64,000 nt of DNA from Vallicoccus soli (GCF_003594885.1 NZ_QZEZ01000002.1:248001-312000), one strand, 5' to 3'. Shown: positions 25,030 through 32,827, numbered from the stretch's first letter. Numbers and translations: made by a program. The notes: generated from the letters alone by a model not told the origin.

Positions 25030-26180
25030 GGGTCCAGCAGGGCGTCGAGACGGGCGACGAGGCCCTCCCAGCGCCACTGCTCCTCGGTCCAGGCGCGGCC
25101 GCGCCCGCCCATGGCCCGCGCCCGGGCGGGGTCGGCGAGCAGGTCGCCCACGGCCCGGGCCACGGCGGCGGCGTCGCGCCCGTCGACGAGCACGCCGGTG
25201 CGCCCGTCGAGCAGGGCGTCGCGCGCACCGCCGGAGTCGCCCACGACGACCGGCAGGCCGGTGGCGGACGCCTCGAGGAAGACCATCCCGAGGCCCTCGC
25301 GCTCCAGGCCCCGGCGGCGGTCACGGCAGGGCATCGCGAAGACGTCGCCCGCGTCGTACCAGGCCGGCAGCTCGCCCTCCGGCGCCGGCCCCGCGAGCAG
25401 CACGTCGCCCTCGAGCCCGCCGTCGCGGACCATCCGCTCGAGCCGCGGCCGGTCCGACCCGCCCCCGACGAGCAGCAGCAGCGCCCCCGGGACGCGGCGG
25501 AGCACCTCGGGCCAGGCGCGCACGAGCACGTCCTGGCCCTTGCGCGGGGTGAGGCGCGACACGCAGACGGCCACCGGCCGGTCCCCGGGGACGCCGAGCC
25601 GCGCCCGGACGGCCGCACCCCCCGCCCCGGGGCGGAAGCGGTCGACGTCCACGCCCGGGGGCAGGCGCACCATCCGCGCGGCGTCGGCGGGGGCGAGCGC
25701 CGGAGCGATCTGCGAGCGGGTCCACTCGCCGAGGTACGTCAGCGCGTCCGTGCCGGCGCCGACCCGCCGCAGCGCCGCCCGCGCGCCCGGGACGCGCGCC
25801 CACCACGTCTCGTGCCCGTGGGTCAGGGCGACGAGCCGGCGCGCGCCCGCGCGGCGCAGCCCCGGCGCGAGCAGGCCCAGCGGCACCGAGGCGCCGAACA
25901 GCACGCTGTCGCAGCCCTCCTCGCGCAGCAGTCGCTGCGCCCGCCGCGCCACCCGCGGGGTGGGCAGCAGCACCCGCGAGCGGTCCCGGTGCACCGGGTA
26001 GGGCAGCGCGGCGTCGTGCGCCGCGTCGCCCTCGGACCGCGACGCGTAGACGACGACGCGCTCGGGCGGCAGCCGCTCCAGCAGGGCCGCCACGAACGAC
26101 TGGATCCCGCCCTGGCGCGGCGGGAAGTCGTTGGTCACGACGAGGGTGCGGCGCGCACGCGCGCGGGTCGGCTGGGGCAC
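24915..26180 (-). CDS. GT4 glycosyltransferase, PimB'-like mannosyltransferase
   Basis: A 421-residue GT-B enzyme. The N-terminal TLVVTNDFPPRQGGIQSFV is the hallmark of the PimB'/MgtA group (phosphatidyl-myo-inositol mannoside synthesis); VSRLTPRKGQDVLV is the donor-site block and EGLGMVFLEASATGLPVVVG contains the E-x7-E donor motif. It likely transfers mannose from GDP-mannose in the cytoplasm. GTG 26180 is 6 bases downstream of a TAGCGT hexamer, a leaderless arrangement. The C-terminal ~35 residues are low complexity and lie in the overlap with the GT87 gene. Rv2188c occupies the equivalent location in M. tuberculosis. Confidence 0.87.
   Translation of the reverse strand: MPQPTRARARRTLVVTNDFPPRQGGIQSFVAALLERLPPERVVVYASRSEGDAAHDAALPYPVHRDRSRVLLPTPRVARRAQRLLREEGCDSVLFGASVPLGLLAPGLRRAGARRLVALTHGHETWWARVPGARAALRRVGAGTDALTYLGEWTRSQIAPALAPADAARMVRLPPGVDVDRFRPGAGGAAVRARLGVPGDRPVAVCVSRLTPRKGQDVLVRAWPEVLRRVPGALLLLVGGGSDRPRLERMVRDGGLEGDVLLAGPAPEGELPAWYDAGDVFAMPCRDRRRGLEREGLGMVFLEASATGLPVVVGDSGGARDALLDGRTGVLVDGRDAAAVARAVGDLLADPARARAMGGRGRAWTEEQWRWEGLVARLDALLDPQAEVETRSRPEVEGEGAAGADSPSATSRSTPESQNWL
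24989..25025. terminator. Hairpin within the overlap of convergent genes
   Basis: Two adjacent inverted repeats, TCGACC/GGTCGA (24991-25005 region) and GTCGAGA/TCTCGAC (25001-25007 with 25013-25019, 5-base loop), lie at the junction of the convergent GT87 and GT4 genes and inside both reading frames. They are a candidate bidirectional terminator; no U-tract. Confidence 0.55.
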
Positions 26181-26186
26181 GCCCCG

Positions 26187-26192
26187 ACGCTA
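26187..26192 (-). promoter_or_regulatory. Probable leaderless -10 element for the GT4 gene
   Basis: TAGCGT on the minus strand ends 6 bases before GTG 26180, within the convergent design seen at other genes here. It also overlaps the stop region of the M48 gene that ends at 26190. Confidence 0.55.
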
Positions 26193-27521
26193 GCCGCCGG
26201 GCGCGAGCGGGCCCGGCGGGGGCACGGCGGGCCCGCGCCCCGGCAGCGTCGTGGCCCGCGCCCAGTCCCGGGCCCGGGCGATCCGCTCGGGCGCGCTGGG
26301 GTGCGAGGCGAAGAGGGCTTCGACGAGCGGGTGGGGCGTCAGGTCGGAGCGGCTGGTGAGGGCGAGCCGGCGCTGCAGCTCGGCCAGGGACAGCGGGTCG
26401 CGGGTGAGCTCGAGGGCGTGCAGGTCGGCACGCTCCTCGACCTGCCGCGACACGAGCAGCTGCACGGGCCCGGCAGCGGTGGTGAGCACCGCGACGACCG
26501 CGAGCGCCAGCGCCGTCGAGCGCGGGTCGCCCGCGCCCGACGCGCCCGCCCGGCGCAGCAGGCGCGGCGAGCCCAGGGCGAGGGCCAGCGCGCAGACCCC
26601 GGCGGCCACGCCGAGCGCCCCGACGAGCGTGCCGTGCAGCACGTCCTGCTCCTCGGCGTGGCCGAGCTCGTGGGCCACGACGCTCTCGACCTGCTCCGGC
26701 GGGGCCCGCTCGAGCAGGGTGTCGTAGACGACGATCCGCTTCGTGGCGCCGAAGCCCGACACGTAGGCGTTGAGCGTGGAGGTGCGCCGGGACGCGTCGG
26801 CGACGAGCACGTCCGCCACCGGGACCCCGTCGCGCTCGGCCAGCGCGAGCAGGTCCGAGCGCAGCCGCCCCTCCGGCAGGGGGGTGAAGCGGTTGTAGAG
26901 CGGCTCGACGACCAGCGGGTACGCGAACGACACCGCCACGACGAGCGCCGCCCCCGCACCCGCCGCCGGCGCCCACCATCGCCGCGGCCAGCGCCGGGCC
27001 ATCGCCTGCAGCGCGCCGAGCGCGAGCAGCAGCAGGACCAGGTCGAGGGCGAGCCCCCGCCCGACGTCGAGCAGCCAGCCCGGCCAGTCGCGGGTCGAGA
27101 GCCCGGCGCGCATCGCCACCTGCTCGGCCCGCGCGTCGAACGGCAGGGACGCGAGCCGGGTCACGACGACCACGCCCGCACCGCCCGCGAGCAGCCGCGC
27201 GCGGCGGCCCCCGCCGAGCGGGCGCGCCGCGGCCGCGACGAGCCGCCCGCCGAGCGGCGTCAGGCCCAGCACGAGCGCGGTGAGCAGCCCGGCGCCCAGC
27301 GAGAGCCAGGAGGGCGGGCGCACCGCGCCCCGGTACGCGTCCGCGCGCGCCACCTCGGCCGCGGTGAAGTCGCCGTCCGGCCCCACGGGGGCCCGCCCGC
27401 CGGGGACGTCGACGCCGAGGGGGTCCCACGGGGTGGTGACCGCGACGACGACGGCCACCGCCGCGCCGAGCACGAGCAGGGCGGCCAGCGCGGAGCGCCG
27501 GCCCGTCGGGTCCGGCCTCAC
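26190..27521 (-). CDS. M48-family (Ste24-like) membrane zinc metalloprotease
   Basis: A 443-residue membrane metalloprotease. Several hydrophobic segments in the N-terminal half precede the VVAHELGHAEEQD zinc motif near residue 282; the third zinc ligand is the Glu in EERADLHALEL. Architecture and length match CAAX-protease 1 (Ste24) homologues of bacteria, which act in membrane protein quality control. GTG 27521 overlaps the stop of the upstream HETVH gene by 4 bases, so the two putative proteases form one translational unit. A second, HtpX-type M48 protease lies at 58 kb. Confidence 0.88.
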   Translation of the reverse strand: MRPDPTGRRSALAALLVLGAAVAVVVAVTTPWDPLGVDVPGGRAPVGPDGDFTAAEVARADAYRGAVRPPSWLSLGAGLLTALVLGLTPLGGRLVAAAARPLGGGRRARLLAGGAGVVVVTRLASLPFDARAEQVAMRAGLSTRDWPGWLLDVGRGLALDLVLLLLALGALQAMARRWPRRWWAPAAGAGAALVVAVSFAYPLVVEPLYNRFTPLPEGRLRSDLLALAERDGVPVADVLVADASRRTSTLNAYVSGFGATKRIVVYDTLLERAPPEQVESVVAHELGHAEEQDVLHGTLVGALGVAAGVCALALALGSPRLLRRAGASGAGDPRSTALALAVVAVLTTAAGPVQLLVSRQVEERADLHALELTRDPLSLAELQRRLALTSRSDLTPHPLVEALFASHPSAPERIARARDWARATTLPGRGPAVPPPGPLAPGG

Positions 27522-29035
27522 CGCGCCCCCGCGGCCGCGCGCAGGCCCGCCGCCCACTGGGCCTCGAAGGCCCCCGGCGTGGTCGACAGCACGTCGGCGA
27601 ACGCGCGCTCCAGCCCGTCGCGCTGCACGGCGGCGTACAGCGCCGCCAGGGCGCCCCGCCCCTGCACCGCGACGATCCGGCGGCACGCCGACCAGGCGGC
27701 CTCGTACGGCAGCCCGGCCCCCGTGGCGAAGTCCGCGGCGGTGGGCAGGCCCGCCGGGCCGCGCCCGGCGCGGACCAGGGCCAGCAGCGGCGCCGCGACG
27801 ACCCGCGGCGGCACGCCCTCGGCGCTGTACGCGACCTCGTCGGCGAAGCCCTCGGACAGCCAGGCCGGCACCTCGCGGCCCCCGGCGGCGCGGGTCGCCA
27901 CGTGCACCGTCTCGTGGGTGAGGACGACCCGCCGGGCCTGCGCGCCCAGACCGAGGTACGTCCCCGGGACGAGCACCACCCGGTCGCCGGCCGTGGGCGC
28001 GCCGTGCTCCCCCGGCAGGCCCGTCGTGACCGCGGCGAGCCGGGCCACCTGCGCCGCGTCGCGGGCCAGCAGGCGCCCGGCCTCCGCGGCGTCGGCCGGC
28101 ACGACGACCACGACCCGCCCCGGCCACGGCGAGGACCAGCGCGCGGAGGCGCCGGCGACCGCCCGCTCGGCCTCGGCCACGAGCCGGGCCAGGGCGGCCT
28201 CGCCGCCGGGCAGCGGCGCCCGGGCGACCACCAGCGAGCGGGGGCCCTCGCGCACCTGCACCGGGCCGAGGTCCCACACGTCGGGCACGCCCGGGGTCGC
28301 GGCAGCCGCCCGCACGAGCGCCCGGCCCCCCGGCGCCGCGACGACCACGAGGCGCTGCTCGCGCACCACCGCGCGCGTGTCGAACCCCTCGAGCCGGTAC
28401 GTCAGCCGGACCGGCACCGTCCGCTCCCCGCGCCGGGCGTCGGCCGTGCCGCGCCCGGCGAGGGCGTAGTCCCACGCGGCGAGCGGCAGCGGCGCGAGCC
28501 GCGCGAAGAGGTCGGCCTGCGCGGTGACCTGCTCCGCGTCGGCCCCGTCGACGGTGCCCATCCAGGCCGCCGCGTCGCCGTCGAGGACCGCCCGGGACCG
28601 CGCGGCGAGCAGGTCGCGCACCGCGGCGTCGCCCGGCAGGGCCGCGCTGGGGCCGCCGCGTCCGGGGCGCGCCCCGGGGACCGCGCCGCCTGGGCCGCCG
28701 AGGCCGCCGGGGCCGCCGGAGCCGCCGGGGCCGCCGGACGGGTCGGCGCCGCCGGGTGCGCTGCCCGGTGCCGTGCGCGCCGCGGGGCCGGGGCCGGTGG
28801 TGGGGCCGGGGCCGGTGGTGGAGCCGGGGCCGGTGGTGGAGCCGGGGCCGGTCGCGGGGGGACGGGCGGGGACCGTCGCCGTGGGCGCGCCCTGGGGGGC
28901 CCGCGCCGCGTCCTGCCCGGAGCGCCCGCGCACGTCGAGCACCGCCAGCCCGCCGAGCAGCACAAGACCGGCCGCCGCCGTGGCCGCGACCAGGCGCCGG
29001 CGCGCCCGCGCCCCCTGCTCGCTCCGCCGGCCCAC
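27518..29035 (-). CDS. Membrane-anchored HExxH metallopeptidase-like protein
   Basis: A 505-residue protein. A basic N terminus precedes a single hydrophobic segment (residues 16-33, LVAATAAAGLVLLGGLAVL), giving an N-terminal anchor with the rest outside. Residues 45-140 are a Pro/Gly/Thr linker with two repeat tracts. The C-terminal domain has LTHETVHVATR (HExxH zinc motif near 373) followed about 20 residues later by WLSEGFADEV with the third-ligand Glu, the pattern of gluzincin peptidase-MA-like proteins. It is coupled to the M48 gene downstream. GTG 29035 follows a TACGAT hexamer by 6 bases. Substrate unknown. Confidence 0.75.
   Translation of the reverse strand: MGRRSEQGARARRRLVAATAAAGLVLLGGLAVLDVRGRSGQDAARAPQGAPTATVPARPPATGPGSTTGPGSTTGPGPTTGPGPAARTAPGSAPGGADPSGGPGGSGGPGGLGGPGGAVPGARPGRGGPSAALPGDAAVRDLLAARSRAVLDGDAAAWMGTVDGADAEQVTAQADLFARLAPLPLAAWDYALAGRGTADARRGERTVPVRLTYRLEGFDTRAVVREQRLVVVAAPGGRALVRAAAATPGVPDVWDLGPVQVREGPRSLVVARAPLPGGEAALARLVAEAERAVAGASARWSSPWPGRVVVVVPADAAEAGRLLARDAAQVARLAAVTTGLPGEHGAPTAGDRVVLVPGTYLGLGAQARRVVLTHETVHVATRAAGGREVPAWLSEGFADEVAYSAEGVPPRVVAAPLLALVRAGRGPAGLPTAADFATGAGLPYEAAWSACRRIVAVQGRGALAALYAAVQRDGLERAFADVLSTTPGAFEAQWAAGLRAAAGAR
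28681..28740. repeat. Gly-rich coding repeat (GGxGG) in the HETVH gene
   Basis: Degenerate 9-18 base GC-rich repeats (GCCGCCGGGGCCGCCGGA pattern) encode a GGPGGSGGPGG-type linker. The reading frame is intact; it is low-complexity linker sequence. Confidence 0.7.
28790..28855. repeat. 18-bp tandem repeat in the HETVH gene linker
   Basis: Three near-exact copies of GGGGCCGGTGGTGGAGCC (28790, 28808, 28826) plus a partial fourth encode GPGSTT hexapeptides on the minus strand. Unit length is a multiple of three, so copy-number change would alter linker length only. Confidence 0.92.
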
Positions 29036-29041
29036 CCCGCG

Positions 29042-29047
29042 ATCGTA
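29042..29047 (-). promoter_or_regulatory. Probable leaderless -10 element for the HETVH protein gene
   Basis: TACGAT on the minus strand ends 6 bases before GTG 29035. No ribosome site is present in the 6-base interval. Confidence 0.55.
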
Positions 29048-29108
29048 GGCGGCGCGGTGGCGCCCGGCCGGGCCGCGCGGGAGGCGCGGGGGGCGCGGAG
29101 GGCCGCAG

Positions 29109-29149
29109 CAGCGCGCCCCGGCGTCCGGGCGGGACGTCGGGGCGCGCTG
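29109..29149 (-). terminator. Hairpin terminator after the NlpC/P60 gene
   Basis: A perfect 12-bp stem, CAGCGCGCCCCG (29109-29120) with CGGGGCGCGCTG (29138-29149), and a 17-base loop, lies 30 bases downstream of the NlpC/P60 stop. It separates that gene from the HETVH-M48 pair. No U-tract. Confidence 0.7.
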
Positions 29150-29178
29150 GTGGTGCGGGTGCCGGCGGGGGCCGTGCC

Positions 29179-30315
29179 TCAGGGGCGGGTGGCCCCCACG
29201 TACGGCATCGAGTCCAGCGGGGCGGTGCCGACGCCGGAGCGCGGGTTCGCCGCGTGCACGATCATGCCGTCGCCGATGTACATGCCGACGTGGCTGATCG
29301 GGCTGTAGTAGTAGACGAGGTCGCCGGGCTGCAGGTCCGACTTGGACACCTTGGTGCCCGCGGCGTACTGCGCGCTCGAGGAGCGGGGCAGGTCGACGCC
29401 GGCCGCGGCCCACGCGTAGCCGGTGAGGCCCGAGCAGTCGAACGAGCTCGGGCCGGTGGCGCCGTAGACGTAGCTGTCGCCCACCTGGGCCAGCGCGGTC
29501 TCGACCGCCACCGCGGCGGCGCCCGAGGCGGACGAGGAGCCGGAGGACGGCGCGTCCTGCTGCGAGCCCGACGACGCCGGCGCGGCGCCCTCGTCCGGGG
29601 AGTCCGAGGAGTCCGAGGCGTCCGAGGCGTCGGCGGGGACGGCGCGCAGCTCGTCGCGGGCGGCCCGGGCCGCCTCGGCGGCGCGGGCCGCGGCGCGGGC
29701 CTCCGCGCGGGCGATGCGCCGGCGCTCCTCCTCCTGCAGGGTGGCCAGCAGCGCCTGCGCGCGCTCGGCGCGGTCCTGCACCGAGCGCTGGTCGGCCACG
29801 CGCCGGCTCTCGATCTCGGCGAGCCGGCGGACCTCGGCGGCCACGGCGGCGCGGCGCTCGTCGACGGCGGCCTGCGCGGTCGCGACCTGCTCCACGACCT
29901 CGCTCTGCCGCTCGGCGATGCGCCCTGCCGACGCGGCGCGGTCGAGGAACTGCCCCGCGTCCTCGGCGAAGAGGACGTGCAGCACCGGCGAGACGCCGCC
30001 GGCCCGGTAGTTCGCCGCGGCCAGCTCGCCGGCCGCGGTGCGGGCCCGGGCGAGGCGCGCCTCGGTGCGGGCCACCTGGGCCCGGACCACCGCGAGGCGG
30101 GCCTGCGCCGCGTCGGCGGCGTCCGCGGCGGCGTTGACCCGCTCGGCCGCGACCTCCGCCTCGCGCTCCAGGGCGTCGACCTGCCGCTGCACCTGCGCCA
30201 GCGTGGGCCGGGGGTCCGCCTGGGCGGTCCCGGGGACGAGCACGGCGCCGCTGAGCGCGGCGCTGCACAGGGCCACCAGAGCGGTGGCAGGGCGGAGCTG
30301 ACGGCGTAGCGCCAC
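29179..30315 (-). CDS. Secreted NlpC/P60 (C40) peptidoglycan endopeptidase
   Basis: A 378-residue secreted cell-wall hydrolase. A signal peptide (residues 1-33, ending around GTAQADP) is followed by a long coiled coil (about 38-225, Ala/Arg/Glu-rich heptads), a Ser/Asp linker, and a C-terminal NlpC/P60 domain (about 265-378). The catalytic Cys is in SSFDCSGLTGYAW near 293, the His in ISHVGMYIG near 342 and the third polar residue in IVHAANP. It cleaves the D-Glu-DAP bond in stem peptides, as in RipA/RipC-type separation enzymes. GTG 30315 follows the c-di-AMP riboswitch, so expression should fall when c-di-AMP is high. Rv2190c is the positional counterpart. Confidence 0.94.
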   Translation of the reverse strand: MALRRQLRPATALVALCSAALSGAVLVPGTAQADPRPTLAQVQRQVDALEREAEVAAERVNAAADAADAAQARLAVVRAQVARTEARLARARTAAGELAAANYRAGGVSPVLHVLFAEDAGQFLDRAASAGRIAERQSEVVEQVATAQAAVDERRAAVAAEVRRLAEIESRRVADQRSVQDRAERAQALLATLQEEERRRIARAEARAAARAAEAARAARDELRAVPADASDASDSSDSPDEGAAPASSGSQQDAPSSGSSSASGAAAVAVETALAQVGDSYVYGATGPSSFDCSGLTGYAWAAAGVDLPRSSSAQYAAGTKVSKSDLQPGDLVYYYSPISHVGMYIGDGMIVHAANPRSGVGTAPLDSMPYVGATRP

Positions 30316-30324
30316 GGGGGCGGG

Positions 30325-30515
30325 ACTCCTCTTCCCTCGACCGCCTACCGGGTGAGCTGACGGGCTCGGGCGAAGGGAGCGCCCTACGCGTGCACCGGCG
30401 CCCCGCGAGGGGTGCCGCCCGCACGTCGATTCGCCCCGGGACGAGTGGGTCCCCGGCTCCGCGCCGCGCGGCTGCGCGCGGCGCTGGACTCGACGGGACC
30501 ACCCGTGGCCGCTGC
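30325..30515 (-). ncRNA. c-di-AMP riboswitch (ydaO-yuaA leader)
   Basis: On the minus strand, the region ahead of the NlpC/P60 gene contains the conserved blocks of the ydaO motif in order: GAGCCGGGGACCCA, CGGGGCGAAT, GTAGGGCGCTCC, CGCCCGAGCCCGTCAGCT and CACCCGGTAGGCGGTCGAGG, finishing near 30325. A GC-rich hairpin (GCGCCGCGCG / CGCGCGGCGC) sits at the expected variable stem. In actinobacteria this riboswitch commonly controls NlpC/P60 and Rpf-type wall hydrolases and turns them off when it binds c-di-AMP. The 5' boundary is approximate. Confidence 0.88.
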
Positions 30516-30548
30516 TGTCAGCGACGCCGGACCGGGTGGTCGGCGAGA

Positions 30549-30577
30549 ACGTTAACCACGCGTGGACGGGCGACCAA
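30549..30577 (-). promoter_or_regulatory. Promoter of the riboswitch-NlpC/P60 transcript
   Basis: On the minus strand, -35 TTGGTC (30572-30577) and -10 TAACGT (30549-30554) are separated by exactly 17 bases, placing transcription start around 30540, some 25-30 bases before the aptamer. This is the best two-box sigma-A-type promoter seen in the window. Confidence 0.7.
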
Positions 30578-30722
30578 GCCGCTCACACCCCGATCGCGTC
30601 AAGACTCGCCCTGCAAGGTGATGCGCAGGTCAAGGAGGTGACCGTCGGTGCAGGTCAGGCGCACGGGGAGCACGGGGAAGCCGTGAGGGATCCCACACGG
30701 GCCGCGGCGGCCGGCCGGGCGC

Positions 30723-30771
30723 CCGCCACGCCCGTCACCCGCCACGCCCGTCACCCGCCACGCCCCGTCAC
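30723..30771. repeat. Three tandem 16-17 bp repeats
   Basis: CCGCCACGCCCGTCAC occurs at 30723 and 30739 and a 17-base version at 30755. The run ends at the stop of the small Cys-rich gene (30768). The remaining 190 bases between 30578 and 30767 hold nothing else recognisable. Confidence 0.9.
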
Positions 30772-30980
30772 CCGGCCGCCGCCTCGGGCGGGCGGTGCCC
30801 GCGCGGCGGGTCGACGCCCACGACGAGCCGCAGGGGCGGGACGAGCCCGGAGCCGGCGAGCACGTCGAGCGCGCCCCGCTGCTCCTCGTCGAGCTCGCCC
30901 GGCTCGCCGAGCAGGACCGTCACGACGCAGTCGCCGCACGCCACGTCGCGCACCTCGCAGGTGCCGCAGTCGATGAACAC
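30768..30980 (-). CDS. Conserved small cysteine-rich actinobacterial protein
   Basis: A 70-residue protein beginning MFIDCGTCEVRDVACGDCVV, with four cysteines in the first 18 residues (C5, C8, C15, C18) arranged as two CxxC pairs, then an acidic helix and LVPPLRLV. Similar short proteins are found in many actinobacteria beside NlpC/P60 and NYN genes; their function is unknown and metal binding is a guess from the cysteines. The start codon is GTG 30980, with GGAGGAGGGG upstream. A TAGCGT hexamer at 31038-31043 (minus strand) may be its -10. Confidence 0.78.
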   Translation of the reverse strand: MFIDCGTCEVRDVACGDCVVTVLLGEPGELDEEQRGALDVLAGSGLVPPLRLVVGVDPPRGHRPPEAAAG

Positions 30981-31113
30981 AGCGCCCCTCCTCCGCAGTC
31001 CTCGGGCCCGCCCGGTCGTCCGGGCTGACGGGCGGGGACGCTAGGGACGGCCTCCGACAGCTTCGTCCCGCCCGCTCCCCCGCCGCGGGGGCCCCGCCGT
31101 GCGGGCGCAGGGC

Positions 31114-32457
31114 TCAGCCGCGCCCGAGCAGGCGCAGCAGGGCGGCCGACGCGACCGGGCGCGCGCCCCGGGCCCGGACCCCGTCGGCCACCTCGCGGTC
31201 GCTGGAGACGACGACCACCGGGCGGCCCTGCGGCTCCGCCGCGACGAGGCGGCGCACGAGCTCGTCCGCGGTCCGCCCCGGCCGGCTGAAGAGCACCCGC
31301 ACGCCGCGCTCGCGCACCGCCGGGGCCCGCTCGACGTCGGCGCCGTCGAAGACGACCGTGACCTCGGCGCCGTGCCGCGCGGCGAGCGCGGCCGCCCCGC
31401 GCACCAGCCGCTCGCGCTGGTCCTGCAGGGGCAGCCCGCCGTACCCGAGCTTGGTGACGTTGTAGCCGTCGACGAGCAGGTGCACCCGCGGCAGCCCGAG
31501 GAGCTGCTCCAGCGCGCCCGGGTCCTCCTCGGGCCGCGCGCGGCCCGGGACGTCGGTGACCCCGGCCCCGTCCGGGGCCCGCGCCTCCTGCGCGGCGACG
31601 GCGTCGGCCGGCCGTGGCGCCCCCGGGGCCACCGGCGGCAGGGCCAGCTCGCGGCGCAGCCCCTGCCCCGCCTCGAGGAGGGTGTCCAGGAGCAGGCGCA
31701 GCCGGGCGTCGGCGGAGGTGCGCCCCTCGCGCCCCGCCCGGCGCGCGGCCTCCAGGGCCGCCTCGAGCTCGCCCGCCCGGGCCCGGGCGCGGCGCAGCTC
31801 CGCGTCGGCCGCGCCCTGCGCCGCCGCGGCCGCCCGGCGCAGCACCTCGAGCTCCTCCTGGGCGGCGCGGGCGGCGTCCTGCGCCTCCCGGCGCGCCGTG
31901 CGCGCCTCGTGCAGGCTGCGCCGCAGCGTCGCGACCTCGGCCTTGAGCGCCGCCGCGTCGGCCCGGACCCGCTCGAGGTCCGCCCTGGCCTGCGCGCGGG
32001 CGGCCGCGAGCTGCTCCTCGGCCCGGGCCAGGGCCTCCTGCGCCTGCGCGGACGCCGCCCGCTCGCCGGCCTCGAGCGCGGCGCCCGCCGCGCGCTCGAC
32101 GAGGGCCTCCCAGCCGTCCGGGCGCAGCAGCAGCGCCAGCGCGGCCACGTCGTGGGGGTCCGCGGCCGCCGGCGGGTCGCCCGCGTCGACGGCGGCGGCG
32201 AGCTCGGGCACCGCCGTGCGGACCGAGGCCGCCACCCGGGCGCGGAAGGCCGCGTCGCGCTCGACCGCGGCGGCGAGGGGGCTGGCCGCCAGGTGGGCGC
32301 GACGGGCGGTGACGAAGCGGCGGAAGGGGCGCAGGGAGGCCGGCACCTCGTCCGCGGAGAGCCCGTCGAGCGCCTCGCTCGCGAGCGCCACGACCCGCTG
32401 GCGCACCGGCTCGGGCAGCGCGCCGGGCGGGCCCTGCGGCGCCGCGGGCGCGCCCAC
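31114..32457 (-). CDS. NYN-domain (YacP-like) RNA-binding/ribonuclease protein
   Basis: A 447-residue protein. The N-terminal ~140 residues are helical; residues about 145-270 form a long coiled coil rich in Ala, Arg and Glu. The C-terminal ~150 residues are a NYN (PIN-like) domain: VHLLVDGYNVTKLGYGG with the first catalytic Asp, VTVVFDGADVE, and VVVVSSDREVADGV. The domain is shared with YacP/Rae1 nucleases that cleave RNA on the ribosome; activity here is inferred. GTG 32457 is two bases after the stop of the preceding zinc-ribbon gene, so the two are probably one operon. Confidence 0.82.
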   Translation of the reverse strand: MGAPAAPQGPPGALPEPVRQRVVALASEALDGLSADEVPASLRPFRRFVTARRAHLAASPLAAAVERDAAFRARVAASVRTAVPELAAAVDAGDPPAAADPHDVAALALLLRPDGWEALVERAAGAALEAGERAASAQAQEALARAEEQLAAARAQARADLERVRADAAALKAEVATLRRSLHEARTARREAQDAARAAQEELEVLRRAAAAAQGAADAELRRARARAGELEAALEAARRAGREGRTSADARLRLLLDTLLEAGQGLRRELALPPVAPGAPRPADAVAAQEARAPDGAGVTDVPGRARPEEDPGALEQLLGLPRVHLLVDGYNVTKLGYGGLPLQDQRERLVRGAAALAARHGAEVTVVFDGADVERAPAVRERGVRVLFSRPGRTADELVRRLVAAEPQGRPVVVVSSDREVADGVRARGARPVASAALLRLLGRG

Positions 32458-32459
32458 CC

Positions 32460-32702
32460 CTAGCCGCCCGCCGCGCCCGGCGCCGGCTCGACCTGCACCG
32501 AGTCGACGGCGTCGCACCAGCGGCAGCGCACGCGCTCGACCGTGTCCTGCAGGACCTCGCGCTCCTCCACGCGGGGGTTCCCCGCGAGGTCGGCGTGCCA
32601 GTACTCCACGACCCGGGTGGAGCGGGTGACGTCGAAGCGCGTCAGGTTGCCGCACTGCGCGCAGCGCCAGCGGGTGCCGGTGGCCGGGAGGGGGACGGGC
32701 AT
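32460..32702 (-). CDS. Small zinc-ribbon protein
   Basis: An 80-residue protein with two CxxC pairs (WRCAQCGNL near 13-16 and VRCRWCDAV near 59-62) forming a probable zinc ribbon around a central beta region (TRVVEYWHADL). A conserved hypothetical family in actinobacteria; no function known. ATG 32702 lies 6 bases after a TACGCT hexamer on the minus strand. It abuts the NYN gene, with which it probably forms a two-gene unit, and is divergent from the DEDDh-UvrC gene. Confidence 0.75.
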   Translation of the reverse strand: MPVPLPATGTRWRCAQCGNLTRFDVTRSTRVVEYWHADLAGNPRVEEREVLQDTVERVRCRWCDAVDSVQVEPAPGAAGG

Positions 32703-32708
32703 GCCCCG

Positions 32709-32714
32709 AGCGTA
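32709..32714 (-). promoter_or_regulatory. Probable leaderless -10 element for zinc-ribbon/NYN genes
   Basis: TACGCT on the minus strand ends 6 bases before ATG 32702. Confidence 0.55.
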
Positions 32715-32814
32715 CGGGGCGCCCGCCCGCGGCCGGCGCGCGCTCCGCGGGCGCCGGGGTCCCGGGGCGCCGGGGCCCCCGGTGCGCCTCCCCGGACCTG
32801 TCGGACCCGCCGCC

Positions 32815-32820
32815 TACGGT
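32815..32820 (+). promoter_or_regulatory. Probable leaderless -10 element for the DEDDh-UvrC gene
   Basis: TACGGT ends 7 bases before ATG 32828. Together with the TACGCT at 32709-32714 it makes a compact divergent promoter region of about 125 bases. Confidence 0.55.
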
Positions 32821-32827
32821 CCCCGCC

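Noticed and set aside
23775-28469. Open + strand frame of about 1560 codons
   Set aside because: Arg/Gly/Ala/His-rich translation without domains, opposite or out of frame with GT87, GT4, M48 and HETVH genes that have clear motifs.
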